NCBI GenBank assembly: GCA_017883215.1
Contig: JADGOA010000011.1
Location: 1 to 23,238 of the forward strand
Reading direction: 5' to 3'
Source of the DNA: Thermoanaerobaculia bacterium
GTDB lineage: Bacteria > Acidobacteriota > Thermoanaerobaculia > Gp7-AA8
Length of the DNA: 23,238 nucleotides
Every line of letters starts with the position of its first letter. Within the stretch, counting starts at the first letter, position 1. Below, piece by piece: positions 1 to 6,404 of this stretch. The notes beneath the pieces are model-generated. The model made no database searches, was not told the origin of the DNA, and saw nothing but the letters and a program-made list of their open reading frames with translations. A program made the translations under genes and the position numbers.

Positions 1-34
1 GAGTGAGGAGCGAGTAGGGAAGCGGGTAGGCAGA
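1..34. repeat. Word-repeat fragment at window edge
   Basis: A purine-rich stretch of short variants of one word (GAGTGAG, GCGAGTAG, GCGGGTAG). GCGAGTAG at 10-17 is the reverse complement of CTACTCGC, which is found at 465-472 and three times in 6472-6500. It looks like one arm of a larger repeat cut by the window edge. No coding potential is evident. Confidence 0.4.
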
Positions 35-144
35 ATGGAGTTTGACCTCGGCATGAGGCCGGTGTGATCCCGGAGGGTGAGAGAGATCTGGAGCATACGC
101 GCGCGAACTTCACAGCAGATGGTGAACGAATTGGCGGGGTCGGT

Positions 145-346
145 CCTCTCGCCCCGCGGCCCTGGACGTGCAGCCGCGTGAAGCGAACGTCCGCGGGGCG
201 AGGGGATGCAAGGGGAGTGGGGTACCACAAACCTCGGTTTTTCCTTTGAATCAGCCCGATTTTCTGTACCCCACTCCCCTTCATCCCCTCGCCCCGTGCG
301 GGTCTGTCCAGCGCGGTCACCCGGTTGGGAGCACGGGGCGAGGGGA
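145..346. repeat. Chain of overlapping long inverted repeats
   Basis: This gene-free stretch holds four arms around the word CGGGGCGAGGGGA. Arm A (145-159) matches the start of arm B (191-205) at 14 of 15 positions, the exception being a G-U pair. Arm B (194-225) pairs with arm C (266-296) over 31 consecutive base pairs with one bulged C at 209 and a 40-nt loop. The end of arm C (284-298) pairs perfectly over 15 bp with arm D (332-346). A small inner stem (164-169 with 187-192) sits between A and B. B and C can therefore each choose between partners. The stretch lies downstream of the DUF72 gene, which reads toward it. I see no gene in 1-457. Confidence 0.85.
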
Positions 347-369
347 CCTGGGCGCACACTTGCGAAAGG

Positions 370-382
370 GGGGACCGTCCCC
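370..382. repeat. Short perfect palindrome
   Basis: GGGGACCGTCCCC is a 6-bp stem around a single C, or a 5-bp stem with a 3-nt loop in RNA. It continues the run of palindromic elements downstream of the DUF72 gene. There is no T-tract on either side, so it is not an obvious intrinsic terminator. Confidence 0.5.
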
Positions 383-402
383 GTCAGTCCGGGGCGGGCG
401 GT

Positions 403-449
403 GGTCACCTCGTGACCTCGTGACCTCGTGACCTCGAAACCCGGTGACC
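403..449. repeat. 8-bp tandem repeat with flanking inverted arms
   Basis: The unit CCTCGTGA occurs three times in a row (408-415, 416-423, 424-431), followed by CCTCG to 436. GGTCACC at 403-409 and GGTGACC at 443-449 are exact reverse complements, so the array can fold back. It ends 9 bp before the stop codon of the DUF72 gene. Confidence 0.8.
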
Positions 450-457
450 CGCTGACC

Positions 458-1312
458 CTACGTGCTACTCGCCACGCGCTCCCCATACACCTCGCGCAAC
501 TGCGGCGGCACTCTTGCGGGCCGGCCGAGGGCGAGCTCGAGGTCGGCGGCGTTGACGATGGCCTGGCCGCGGAAGTGATTGTTGGTCACGACGTAGGTCT
601 CCTTCCGCTGCGCGATCGCGCTGATCCGCTCGACCCACGGCTCGAGCTCTTCGCGAGAGTAGAGATAGTTGTAGCGCTCCCACGATTCTGCGTGTGAGAA
701 CCACTTCTCGTAATTGCGACCGTGAAGGCGAATGTAGCCCACCGGTCCCGTAGCTGCGTCCGACGGCTTCACCGAATCGTGAAAGAGCGGCTGATCGACA
801 TTGACCCAGGCGACGCCGCAACCGTCGAGGAAGGCGAAGAACTCCTCGTTCTGAAACGACGCGTGGCGCACTTCGAGAGCTTTCGGATAGGCGGCGAACT
901 GTCCGAAAAGGGTCCTCAGCTTTTCGATCGATTCAGGGGAGTTCTTGAAGCTCCACGGGAACTGCAGAAGGATGGCGCCGAGGCGGTCTGCATTGGCGAG
1001 AGGATCGAGGTAGTTTCTGAAAGCATCGACGTCGCCGGCGGTGACTTTCTCCGCCTGGTGAGTGAAGCCTCGGAAGATCTTGGTGGTGAACTTGAAATCG
1101 CGATTGCTCGAGACGCGGCGCACCCACGATCTCGAGTGCGTCGGTGGCGGGATCCGGTAGAAGGGCGAGTTGATCTCGATCGTGTCGAAGAACTGCGCGA
1201 GATACCCGAGCTCGTCGAATTTTCCGCCGTGCGGCGGATAGACCACGCCCTCCCAGTCGCTGTAGCTCCAACCGGCGGGACCGATGCGGATCGTGTGTCG
1301 TGGTTCAGGCAT
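458..1312 (-). CDS. DUF72 (YecE-like) family protein
   Basis: The 284-residue product belongs to the DUF72/YecE family, predicted TIM-barrel proteins of unknown biochemical role. The family signature is clear: IRIGPAGWSYSDWEG at the N-terminus, a TIEINSPFYRIP segment, FKFTTKIFRGFTHQ, LGAILLQFPWSF, and a C-terminal TYVVTNNHFRGQAIVNA. Length is normal for the family. The reading frame extends upstream to 1390, but those 26 residues look like translated repeat sequence; the ATG at 1312 gives MPEPRHTIRIGPAGW, which fits the family start. No Shine-Dalgarno is visible before it, because the start lies in a 7-bp GGGGCAT repeat. The last codons also contain the repeat word CTACTCGC (465-472). Identity as DUF72 is firm; function is unknown. 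Confidence 0.9.
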   Translation of the reverse strand: MPEPRHTIRIGPAGWSYSDWEGVVYPPHGGKFDELGYLAQFFDTIEINSPFYRIPPPTHSRSWVRRVSSNRDFKFTTKIFRGFTHQAEKVTAGDVDAFRNYLDPLANADRLGAILLQFPWSFKNSPESIEKLRTLFGQFAAYPKALEVRHASFQNEEFFAFLDGCGVAWVNVDQPLFHDSVKPSDAATGPVGYIRLHGRNYEKWFSHAESWERYNYLYSREELEPWVERISAIAQRKETYVVTNNHFRGQAIVNAADLELALGRPARVPPQLREVYGERVASST

Positions 1313-1400
1313 GGGGCATGGGGCATGAGTCTGAACCGTCCGTGTGCGAGCGATCAACAAGCGCGGATCACCCATTACCCCGTGTCTCATGCCTCATGCC
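1313..1400. repeat. 7-bp word repeat with inverted copies upstream of DUF72 gene
   Basis: GGGGCAT is repeated at 1313-1319 and 1320-1326. GGCATGAG at 1322-1329 has two overlapping reverse-complement copies, CTCATGCC, at 1386-1393 and 1393-1400. The element covers the translation start region of the DUF72 gene and can form a stem with a loop of about 56 nt. Confidence 0.65.
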
Positions 1401-1685
1401 TTCGGCAGATCGTCAACACCTTGACAAGCTTATTTGTAGCAGCAGTGATTTCGTTGCTTACCGCTCCGGGAATATGTTAAAAAGCGCGCCAACGGATACA
1501 AGTAAGAGAACTCTAGGACAGCAAGTGCTTTCGGGGCTAGATTTGTATCCAGGCGTCATCGGAAGGGGGTCGATCCTTTTAGTTTCGTTGTAGATCCCAG
1601 AAGCGGGGGCTAAGTCGCGGCACCCCGTAACGAGTCACGCTGCGGCACATCCGTTGTTTTAGTCTTACTTAGGAGACCGAGTTTC
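1401..1685 (+). promoter_or_regulatory. Promoter region and long leader of the zinc-ribbon gene
   Basis: This non-coding stretch is visibly less GC-rich than the surrounding sequence. A TTGACA hexamer lies at 1421-1426, but no good -10 follows at the usual distance. The leader contains GGATACAA (1494-1501) and its exact complement TTGTATCC (1543-1550), extendable by a G-U and a T-A pair. Inside lie TCTAG (1512-1516) and CTAGA (1537-1541), and further down CGGGG (1604-1608) with CCCCG (1623-1627). The ribosome binding site AGGAGA (1671-1676) lies next to GTCT/AGAC (1662-1665, 1674-1677), which could partly mask it. A structured 5' UTR is inference; I do not recognise a known riboswitch class. 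Confidence 0.4.
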
Positions 1686-2003
1686 ATGGATACCTTCAAC
1701 GACAAAACCCTCATCTGTGTGGATTGCGGCGGGGAGTTTCTTTTCAGCAAGAACGAACAGTCCTTTTACGCAGAGCGCGGATTCACCAATGAGCCGAAGC
1801 GCTGCAAGAACTGCCGCGACAAACGGAAGACCGCCCGCGATGGGAACGGCGGTGGCCGGGAGCGTCAGATGGTGAGCGTGACGTGTGACAGCTGCGGTGT
1901 CGCGACCGAAGTGCCGTTCACACCCGTCAGCGGCAAGCCGGTCTACTGCCGCGACTGCTACAACGCGCGCCGGTCGTCGTCCCGCCCAACTTCCTGGGCT
2001 TGA
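1686..2003 (+). CDS. Double zinc-ribbon protein (CxxC-x17-CxxC family)
   Basis: A 105-residue cytosolic protein with two four-cysteine zinc sites. The first uses C11, C14, C40 and C43 in the context ICVDCGGEF ... RCKNCRD and resembles the probable zinc-ribbon family zf-trcl. The second uses C67, C70, C88 and C91, exactly CxxC-x17-CxxC, in TCDSCGVATEVPF ... VYCRDCY. The linker (44-62) is basic and glycine-rich, and the C-terminus has a short RRSSSR tail. This points to nucleic-acid or protein binding, but the molecular role is not known. AGGAGA nine bases before the ATG is a strong ribosome binding site. The gene is monocistronic: long leader before it, terminator 22 bp after it. Confidence 0.88.
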   Translation: MDTFNDKTLICVDCGGEFLFSKNEQSFYAERGFTNEPKRCKNCRDKRKTARDGNGGGRERQMVSVTCDSCGVATEVPFTPVSGKPVYCRDCYNARRSSSRPTSWA

Positions 2004-2025
2004 GGCCCTTCAAACCAGACAATCC

Positions 2026-2057
2026 ACGGCGGGCGGAAACGCCCGCCGTTACTTTTT
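2026..2057 (+). terminator. Intrinsic terminator of the zinc-ribbon gene
   Basis: A perfect 10-bp GC-rich stem (ACGGCGGGCG 2026-2035 with CGCCCGCCGT 2040-2049) closed by a GAAA tetraloop and followed by TACTTTTTC. This is a textbook rho-independent terminator 22 bp after the stop codon. Its compact design contrasts with the repeat-built hairpin that starts right behind it. Confidence 0.93.
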
Positions 2058-2156
2058 CAGGGCCGAGGGCCGGGGGGACAGGGCCGAGGGCCGAGGGGAC
2101 AAAGCTTCGACGCCTTGGCTCATCCCTTGGCCCTTGGCCCCCGACCCTCGGCCCTG
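2058..2156. repeat. Word-repeat inverted repeat (GGGCCGAG type)
   Basis: The left side is built from repeated AGGGCCGAGGG and GGGGAC words; the right side has CCTTGGCCCTTGGCCC and ends in the complementary word. The outer arms, 2058-2076 and 2138-2156, match at 18 of 19 positions. The element starts directly after the terminator T-tract and ends about 45 bp before the next gene. There is no open reading frame of interest. Confidence 0.8.
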
Positions 2157-2199
2157 CCAGCTTGACGCCTTCCTACCCCGAACCTAGAATCGCGCGGCT

Positions 2200-3162
2200 T
2201 TGAATCCCCTCCTTCGCAAGCCTGTTGACAACATCATCGACCTCATCGGCTGCACGCCGATGCTGCGCCTGACCCATCTCCCCGCGGCCGGCGATGCCGA
2301 CATATTCGTGAAGCTCGAGTTCTTCAACCCGGGACTGTCGGTGAAAGACCGCATCGGCGTTGGAATGATCGAGCGCGCCGCGCGCGACGGCTTGCTCATG
2401 CCGGGCGGCACGATCATCGAGCCGACCGCCGGCAACACCGGAGTCGGTCTCGCGCTCGCCGGCGTGCGCATGGGCTATCGCGTGATCCTCTGCGTTCCCG
2501 AGAACTTCTCCGTCGAGAAACGCGAGATCATGCGCGCCCTCGGCGGCGAAGTCGTCCTCACCCCCGCCGACACCGGCATCCGCGGCGCCATCGACAAGGC
2601 AGAAGAGCTCGCACGATCCATTCCGAACTCTTATGTCCCGCAGCAGTTTCGCAATCCCTACAACAGCGAATCGCATTACGAGACGACCGCCCCCGAGATC
2701 TTCGAGCAGATGGACGGCCGCATCGACGGCTTCGTCGCCGGCTCCGGGAGCGGCGGGACTTTCACGGGCGTGGCTCGTTATCTTCGCGAGCGGCTGCCCG
2801 CCATCTACTGTGCGATCGTCGAGCCGCAAGGGTCGGTCCTCGCCGGCGGCGAGCCGGGTCCTCACGAAGTCGAGGGCATCGGGTCATCCTTCATCCCGCC
2901 GGTGCTCGACATGTCGCTGGCGAACGAAGTCATCACCATTCCGGACGAGCCGGCGTACGCGATCGTGGCGCGGCTCGCGGCGGAAGAAGGAGTGCTGGGC
3001 GGCTCGTCCGCCGGCGCAAACGTCGCCGCTGCACTCCAGGTTGCCCGGCGCCTGGGCCGCGGCAAGCGCGTCGTGACGATCATTCCCGACGCCGCCGAGC
3101 GTTACATGTCCAAAGGCATCTTCTCCAAATGGCGGAAGGACGTCCCTGACCCGGAGGACTGA
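2200..3162 (+). CDS. mccA: MccA-type cystathionine beta-synthase / cysteine synthase
   Basis: A 320-residue fold-type II PLP enzyme. In MccA of Bacillus subtilis this family joins O-acetylserine and homocysteine to cystathionine; close relatives make cysteine from O-acetylserine and sulfide. Seen here: the PLP lysine K49 in LSVKDRIG, the substrate loop EPTAGNTG (74-81) with Ala where typical CysK has Ser, the phosphate cup GSGSGGTFTG, the segment VEGIGSSFIPP, and the C-terminal ERYMSKGIFSKW. The TAGNTG loop and the C-terminal motif resemble MccA more than CysK. The start is TTG at 2200: an in-frame TAG lies at 2185-2187 and the conserved VDNIIDLIGCTP begins eight codons later. No clear ribosome binding site. 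The mccB-like gene downstream supports a reverse-transsulfuration role; plain cysteine synthase is the alternative. Confidence 0.9.
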   Translation: MNPLLRKPVDNIIDLIGCTPMLRLTHLPAAGDADIFVKLEFFNPGLSVKDRIGVGMIERAARDGLLMPGGTIIEPTAGNTGVGLALAGVRMGYRVILCVPENFSVEKREIMRALGGEVVLTPADTGIRGAIDKAEELARSIPNSYVPQQFRNPYNSESHYETTAPEIFEQMDGRIDGFVAGSGSGGTFTGVARYLRERLPAIYCAIVEPQGSVLAGGEPGPHEVEGIGSSFIPPVLDMSLANEVITIPDEPAYAIVARLAAEEGVLGGSSAGANVAAALQVARRLGRGKRVVTIIPDAAERYMSKGIFSKWRKDVPDPED

Positions 3163-3163
3163 T

Positions 3164-3240
3164 GGGACCTATGGGACAGATGAGACGAATGGGACGAATC
3201 GAACTGCCTTCCCATCTGTCCCATCTGTCCCATTCGTGAC
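3164..3240. repeat. Word-repeat inverted repeat (ATGGGACAG type)
   Basis: Directly after the mccA stop, variants of ATGGGACAGATG and ACGAATGGG run to about 3199. They are answered at 3211-3237 by CCCATCTGTCCCATCTGT and CCCATTCGT, the reverse-complement words. The two sides fold into a hairpin with a short loop around 3200-3210. It could act as a 3' end for mccA, but there is no T-tract. Confidence 0.78.
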
Positions 3241-3301
3241 CCCAACCGAAACAATACATATTACGACATAACATTATCAGTACGATAAACCGGGATAACA
3301 C
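3241..3301 (+). promoter_or_regulatory. AT-rich promoter region of mccB
   Basis: About 60 bp of distinctly AT-rich DNA in a GC-rich neighbourhood, just before the mccB ATG. It contains the small dyad ATAA-CA-TTAT (3268-3277) and two TACGA words 20 bp apart (3262 and 3282). TACGAT at 3281-3286 is a possible -10, with only a weak -35 (ATATTA, 3258-3263). This suggests mccB has its own promoter rather than depending on mccA read-through. No known regulator motif is recognised. Confidence 0.45.
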
Positions 3302-4441
3302 ATGGCCTTCTCCACCGATTGCATTCACGCCGGCCAGGAGCCGGAGCCGCACACCGGTGCGGTGACGATTCCGATCTACCAGACCTCGACCTATGTCCAG
3401 CCGGAGCTCGGGCGAAACAAAGGATACGAGTACGCCCGAACGAAGAACCCCACCCGGTCGGCGCTGGAGGCCAACCTTGCGGCACTGGAGGGCGGCAAGC
3501 ACGGCCACTGCTTCGCCTCCGGGATGTCGGCCGAGGACACGATCTTCCGCATGCTGAAGTCGGGTGACCACGTCGTGGCCGCCGAGAACATGTATGGCGG
3601 CTCGTATCGCCTCTTCAGCCGCGTGCTCGAGAAGTTCGGATTGGAGTTCACCTACGTCGACACGTCGAAGATCGACGCCGTCCGCGCGGCCATCCAGCCG
3701 AACACGAAGATCGTCTATCTGGAGACGCCGACGAACCCGATGATGACCATCACGGACATCGCCGCCTGCGCGGCGGTGGCGCACAAGGCGGGCGCACTCG
3801 TCGCTGTCGACAACACCTTCTGCTCGCCGTACCTGCAGCGCCCGATCGAGCTCGGAGCCGACATCGTGGTGCACTCCACGACGAAGTTCATCAACGGCCA
3901 TTCGGATTCGGTGGGTGGCGTGGTGGTGTCGAACTCCGACGAGATCGCAGAGGCGATCGGATTCCTCCAGAACGCCGTCGGCGCAATCCTTTCCCCGTTC
4001 GATTCTTGGCTCGTGCTGCGCGGCGTCAAGACTCTCGCGGTGCGGATGAAGCGCCACGAAGAGAACGGTCAGGCCATGGCGAGCTATCTCGCCCACCATG
4101 CGAAGGTGAAGAAGGTCTACTACCCCGGCCTGCCCGATCACCCCCAACACGAGCTGGCGAAGCGCCAGATGAACGGCTTCGGCTCGATGATCTCGTTCGA
4201 GCTCGGCTCGAAGGAAAAAGCGAAGGCGTTCCTCGATCACGTCCGCCTCTGCTCGCTGGCCGAGTCGCTCGGCGGCGTGGAGACGCTCATCTCTCATCCG
4301 GAGACGATGACGCACGCCTCCGTTCCGGCGGAGACACGCAAGCGCCTGGGCATCTCTCCCGGCCTGGTCCGCATCTCCGTCGGCATCGAAGACATCGAAG
4401 ATCTGATCGCCGACGTAGAGAACGCATTCGAGGCGGTGTGA
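3302..4441 (+). CDS. mccB: MccB-type cystathionine gamma-lyase
   Basis: A 379-residue fold-type I PLP enzyme of the Cys/Met metabolism family, of normal length. Seen: GAVTIPIYQTSTY (19-31), GYEYARTKNPTRSALE, the MYGGSYRLF segment contacting PLP, ETPTNP (141-146), VDNTFCSPYLQRP, and the Schiff-base lysine K195 in HSTTKFINGHSD. The C-terminal SLGGVETLISHPETMTHASVP and LVRISVGIEDIEDL are typical of cystathionine gamma-lyase, which splits cystathionine into cysteine, 2-oxobutyrate and ammonia. Cystathionine gamma-synthase and O-acetylhomocysteine sulfhydrylase are close relatives and cannot be excluded from sequence. Placement after the MccA-type gene favours the lyase, giving cysteine from homocysteine. 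The ATG at 3302 has only a weak upstream GGGATAA. Confidence 0.93.
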   Translation: MAFSTDCIHAGQEPEPHTGAVTIPIYQTSTYVQPELGRNKGYEYARTKNPTRSALEANLAALEGGKHGHCFASGMSAEDTIFRMLKSGDHVVAAENMYGGSYRLFSRVLEKFGLEFTYVDTSKIDAVRAAIQPNTKIVYLETPTNPMMTITDIAACAAVAHKAGALVAVDNTFCSPYLQRPIELGADIVVHSTTKFINGHSDSVGGVVVSNSDEIAEAIGFLQNAVGAILSPFDSWLVLRGVKTLAVRMKRHEENGQAMASYLAHHAKVKKVYYPGLPDHPQHELAKRQMNGFGSMISFELGSKEKAKAFLDHVRLCSLAESLGGVETLISHPETMTHASVPAETRKRLGISPGLVRISVGIEDIEDLIADVENAFEAV

Positions 4442-4569
4442 CGCCCCCACCCATCCAGTTGCTGAGTTGCTCAGTTGCTCAGTTGCTGTGTTGCGGAGTG
4501 GCCAGAGTTGCAGCAAGCAACTGAGTAACTCAGCAACTGAGTAACTGAGCAACTGGATGGGCGGGGGCG
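4442..4569. repeat. 128-nt word-built hairpin between mccB and plsY
   Basis: Starting at the last base of the mccB stop, the 8-bp unit CAGTTGCT runs in tandem with small variations to about 4495. The reverse-complement unit AGCAACTG runs from about 4513 to 4556. The outer arms, 4442-4463 and 4548-4569, match at 21 of 22 positions. The whole gap to plsY is consumed except for about 19 bp before its ATG. There is no T-tract. Confidence 0.9.
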
Positions 4570-4588
4570 CAATTACAATGAGCCGCCC

Positions 4589-5254
4589 ATGAACGCAGCG
4601 CTCCCCTTCCTGGTCATCGTGATGAGCTATCTCATCGGCTCGATCCCTTTCAGCTTCATCGTCGCGCGGCTCAAGACCGGGACCGACATTCGCCGTCAGG
4701 GCAGCCACAACGTCGGTGCGACGAACGTGTTGCGTACGGCCGGCCGGACTGCTGGATTCCTCGCGCTGCTGCTCGATCTGTCGAAGGGATATGCGGCGGT
4801 CGCGCTGGCGCGCTGGATCGTGCTTCAGCCGTCGTGGCCGATCGAGGCGGCCCTGACCGGCGGCCCGCTGCAATCGCGAGAGTTCTGGATTGCGCTGGCG
4901 GGGCTCGTGGCCATCCTCGGGCACATGTACCCGGTGTGGCTGCATTTCGAGGGCGGCAAAGGAGTGGCCACTGCGACCGGTGTTTTTCTCGCGCTCGGGC
5001 CGATCGTCATCGCCGGTGCGGCGATCGTTTTCGCGATCGTGCTGATCACGACGCGCTTCGTCTCGCTGGCCTCGATGTTCGCCGCCGCCTCCGTCCCGCT
5101 GCTATTTCACTTCCTCATGCCGGGCGCGCCGCTGTGGCGCGGGGTGGTCAGTATTCTGATCGCCATCATCGTCATCCTGAAGCATCATTCGAACATCGAG
5201 CGACTCGCCAACGGCACCGAGCGACGGATCGGCGAGGGGAGGAACCCGGATTGA
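4589..5254 (+). CDS. plsY: Glycerol-3-phosphate acyltransferase PlsY
   Basis: A 221-residue inner-membrane enzyme that transfers the acyl group from acyl-phosphate to sn-glycerol-3-phosphate, the first step of phospholipid synthesis. The three family motifs are present: SYLIGSIPFSFIVAR (motif 1, about 13-27), GSHNVGATNVLRTAGR (motif 2, about 38-53) and FEGGKGVATATG (motif 3), plus the C-terminal HHSNIERLANGTERRIG. Hydrophobic segments at the N-terminus, near 51-75, 93-113, 129-151, 154-173 and 180-197 fit the multi-pass topology. ATG at 4589 is chosen because it precedes motif 1 at the usual distance. The stop overlaps the TTG of gpsA by 4 nt, so the two genes form one operon. Confidence 0.95.
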   Translation: MNAALPFLVIVMSYLIGSIPFSFIVARLKTGTDIRRQGSHNVGATNVLRTAGRTAGFLALLLDLSKGYAAVALARWIVLQPSWPIEAALTGGPLQSREFWIALAGLVAILGHMYPVWLHFEGGKGVATATGVFLALGPIVIAGAAIVFAIVLITTRFVSLASMFAAASVPLLFHFLMPGAPLWRGVVSILIAIIVILKHHSNIERLANGTERRIGEGRNPD

Positions 5255-6252
5255 AAATCTCCATCATCGGCGCAGGCAACTTCGGGACGGCCATGACCAC
5301 CGTGGCGACGCGGTGCAACAACGAAGTGACACTGTGGGCGCACGAGGAGCAGGTGGTCGAGTCGATCAACTCCATGCGCACGAATCCGTTCTACCTGCCG
5401 AACGTGGCGCTGTCGGAGAACGTTCGCGCCACGAGCGACCTCGCCGAAGCAGCCGCGTTCAGCGACACGATTCTGATGGTCGTGCCGAGCCATCATTACC
5501 GCAATGTCCTGAAGCAGCTGTCGAAGCACGTCCGGGGCCGCGTCACCGTCATCTCCGCCACGAAAGGAATCGAGAACAAGACGCTGGCTCGCATGTCCGA
5601 GATCACGACCGAGGTTCTGGGCGACCGTCTGAAAGCGGTAGCGGTGATGTCGGGACCGACGTTCGCAGTGGAGACGGCGAACGGCCAGCCCACTGCGGCG
5701 GTAATCGCTTCCACGGACGTGCCGAGCGCGCAGATGGTCCAGCAGATGCTGTCGAGCAGCTCGTTCCGTCTCTACCATTCCGATGACGTGGTGGGGGTGG
5801 AGCTGGCGGGCTCACTCAAGAACGTCATCGCCATCGCCGCCGGCGTGATCGAAGGGCTGGGACTCGGCTACAACACGACGGCGGCGCTGATCACGCGCGG
5901 TCTCCACGAGATCACACGCCTGGGAATGGCGCTCGGCGGCCGGCTGGAAACGTTTGCAGGTCTTGCCGGAATGGGTGATCTCGTCCTGACGTGCACCGGT
6001 TCGCTTTCGCGCAACCGCAGCGTGGGCGTCGCGCTCGGCCGCGGCAAACCTCTGAACGAAATCCTCGGCGAGACACGCGAAGTGGCCGAAGGGGTGAAGA
6101 CTGCACGGTCGGCGAAAGAGATGGCCGAACGCCATCGCATCGAGATGCCGATCACGGCCGAGATGTACCGCGTCCTCTACGAGAACGAACCGCCGCGCGC
6201 CGCGCTGCACCGGCTGATGTCCCGCTCGCTGAAGGCCGAGACGGCTCGGTAA
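5251..6252 (+). CDS. gpsA: NAD(P)-dependent glycerol-3-phosphate dehydrogenase
   Basis: A 333-residue cytosolic enzyme that reduces dihydroxyacetone phosphate to sn-glycerol-3-phosphate, the substrate of PlsY. Seen: the Rossmann motif IIGAGNFGTAM (GxGxxG at 7-12), SATKGIE, MSGPTFAVE, the catalytic lysine K190 in AGSLKNVIAIAAGV, GLGYNTTAALITRGLHE, and the C-terminal domain with AGMGDLVLTCTG and SRNRSVG. The frame is open upstream inside plsY, but the protein must begin at TTG 5251: it is preceded at 7 nt by the strong site GAGGGGAGGA (5234-5243), and the Rossmann strand starts immediately. The TTGA overlap with the plsY stop implies translational coupling. Length is normal. Confidence 0.95.
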   Translation: MKISIIGAGNFGTAMTTVATRCNNEVTLWAHEEQVVESINSMRTNPFYLPNVALSENVRATSDLAEAAAFSDTILMVVPSHHYRNVLKQLSKHVRGRVTVISATKGIENKTLARMSEITTEVLGDRLKAVAVMSGPTFAVETANGQPTAAVIASTDVPSAQMVQQMLSSSSFRLYHSDDVVGVELAGSLKNVIAIAAGVIEGLGLGYNTTAALITRGLHEITRLGMALGGRLETFAGLAGMGDLVLTCTGSLSRNRSVGVALGRGKPLNEILGETREVAEGVKTARSAKEMAERHRIEMPITAEMYRVLYENEPPRAALHRLMSRSLKAETAR

Positions 6253-6273
6253 GACGGCGTGTAACGAGCGGGC

Positions 6274-6399
6274 GTCATCCCGGACGGGAGTCAAGAATTC
6301 GGGGGCGAGTGGCGCGAGGGATGTGGTCCAGTCCGCGTTCGTAGTCACACGCTGCGCGCCTCCCCTGCCCCCAGATCCCTCACTCCCGTTCGGGATGAC
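6274..6399. repeat. Nested inverted repeat (GTCATCCCG type) after gpsA
   Basis: GTCATCCCGGACGGGAGT (6274-6291) and ACTCCCGTTCGGGATGAC (6382-6399) are reverse complements at 17 of 18 positions. Inside, GAGGGAT (6316-6322) pairs with ATCCCTC (6375-6381). Each outer arm is itself partly palindromic. The element lies 22 bp after the gpsA stop and may form its transcript's 3' end. Confidence 0.85.
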
Positions 6400-6404
6400 A
6401 CCCA

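Noticed and set aside
64..431. Short overlapping open frames at the left edge
   Set aside because: They fall across the long inverted repeats, in competing frames, with no ribosome binding site and no family resemblance.
722..1480. A 252-codon open frame on the plus strand opposite the DUF72 gene
   Set aside because: It is a shadow of DUF72, and its tail runs through the word repeat and promoter region without recognisable motifs.
1480..1685. Known small RNA or riboswitch in the zinc-ribbon leader
   Set aside because: I compared it by eye with motifs of SRP RNA, tmRNA, RNase P RNA, c-di-GMP-I, glycine and preQ1 riboswitches and saw no match, so it is kept only as an unassigned structured-leader candidate.
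3080..4945. A 621-codon open frame on the minus strand
   Set aside because: It lies opposite mccB and plsY, both with clear family motifs. Its translation includes the repeat hairpins and is Arg/His/Leu-rich, as expected for the antisense of GC-rich coding DNA.
4834..5250. Upstream extension of the gpsA reading frame
   Set aside because: The frame is open inside plsY, but the protein family starts at the Rossmann strand, and a strong ribosome binding site directly precedes TTG 5251.
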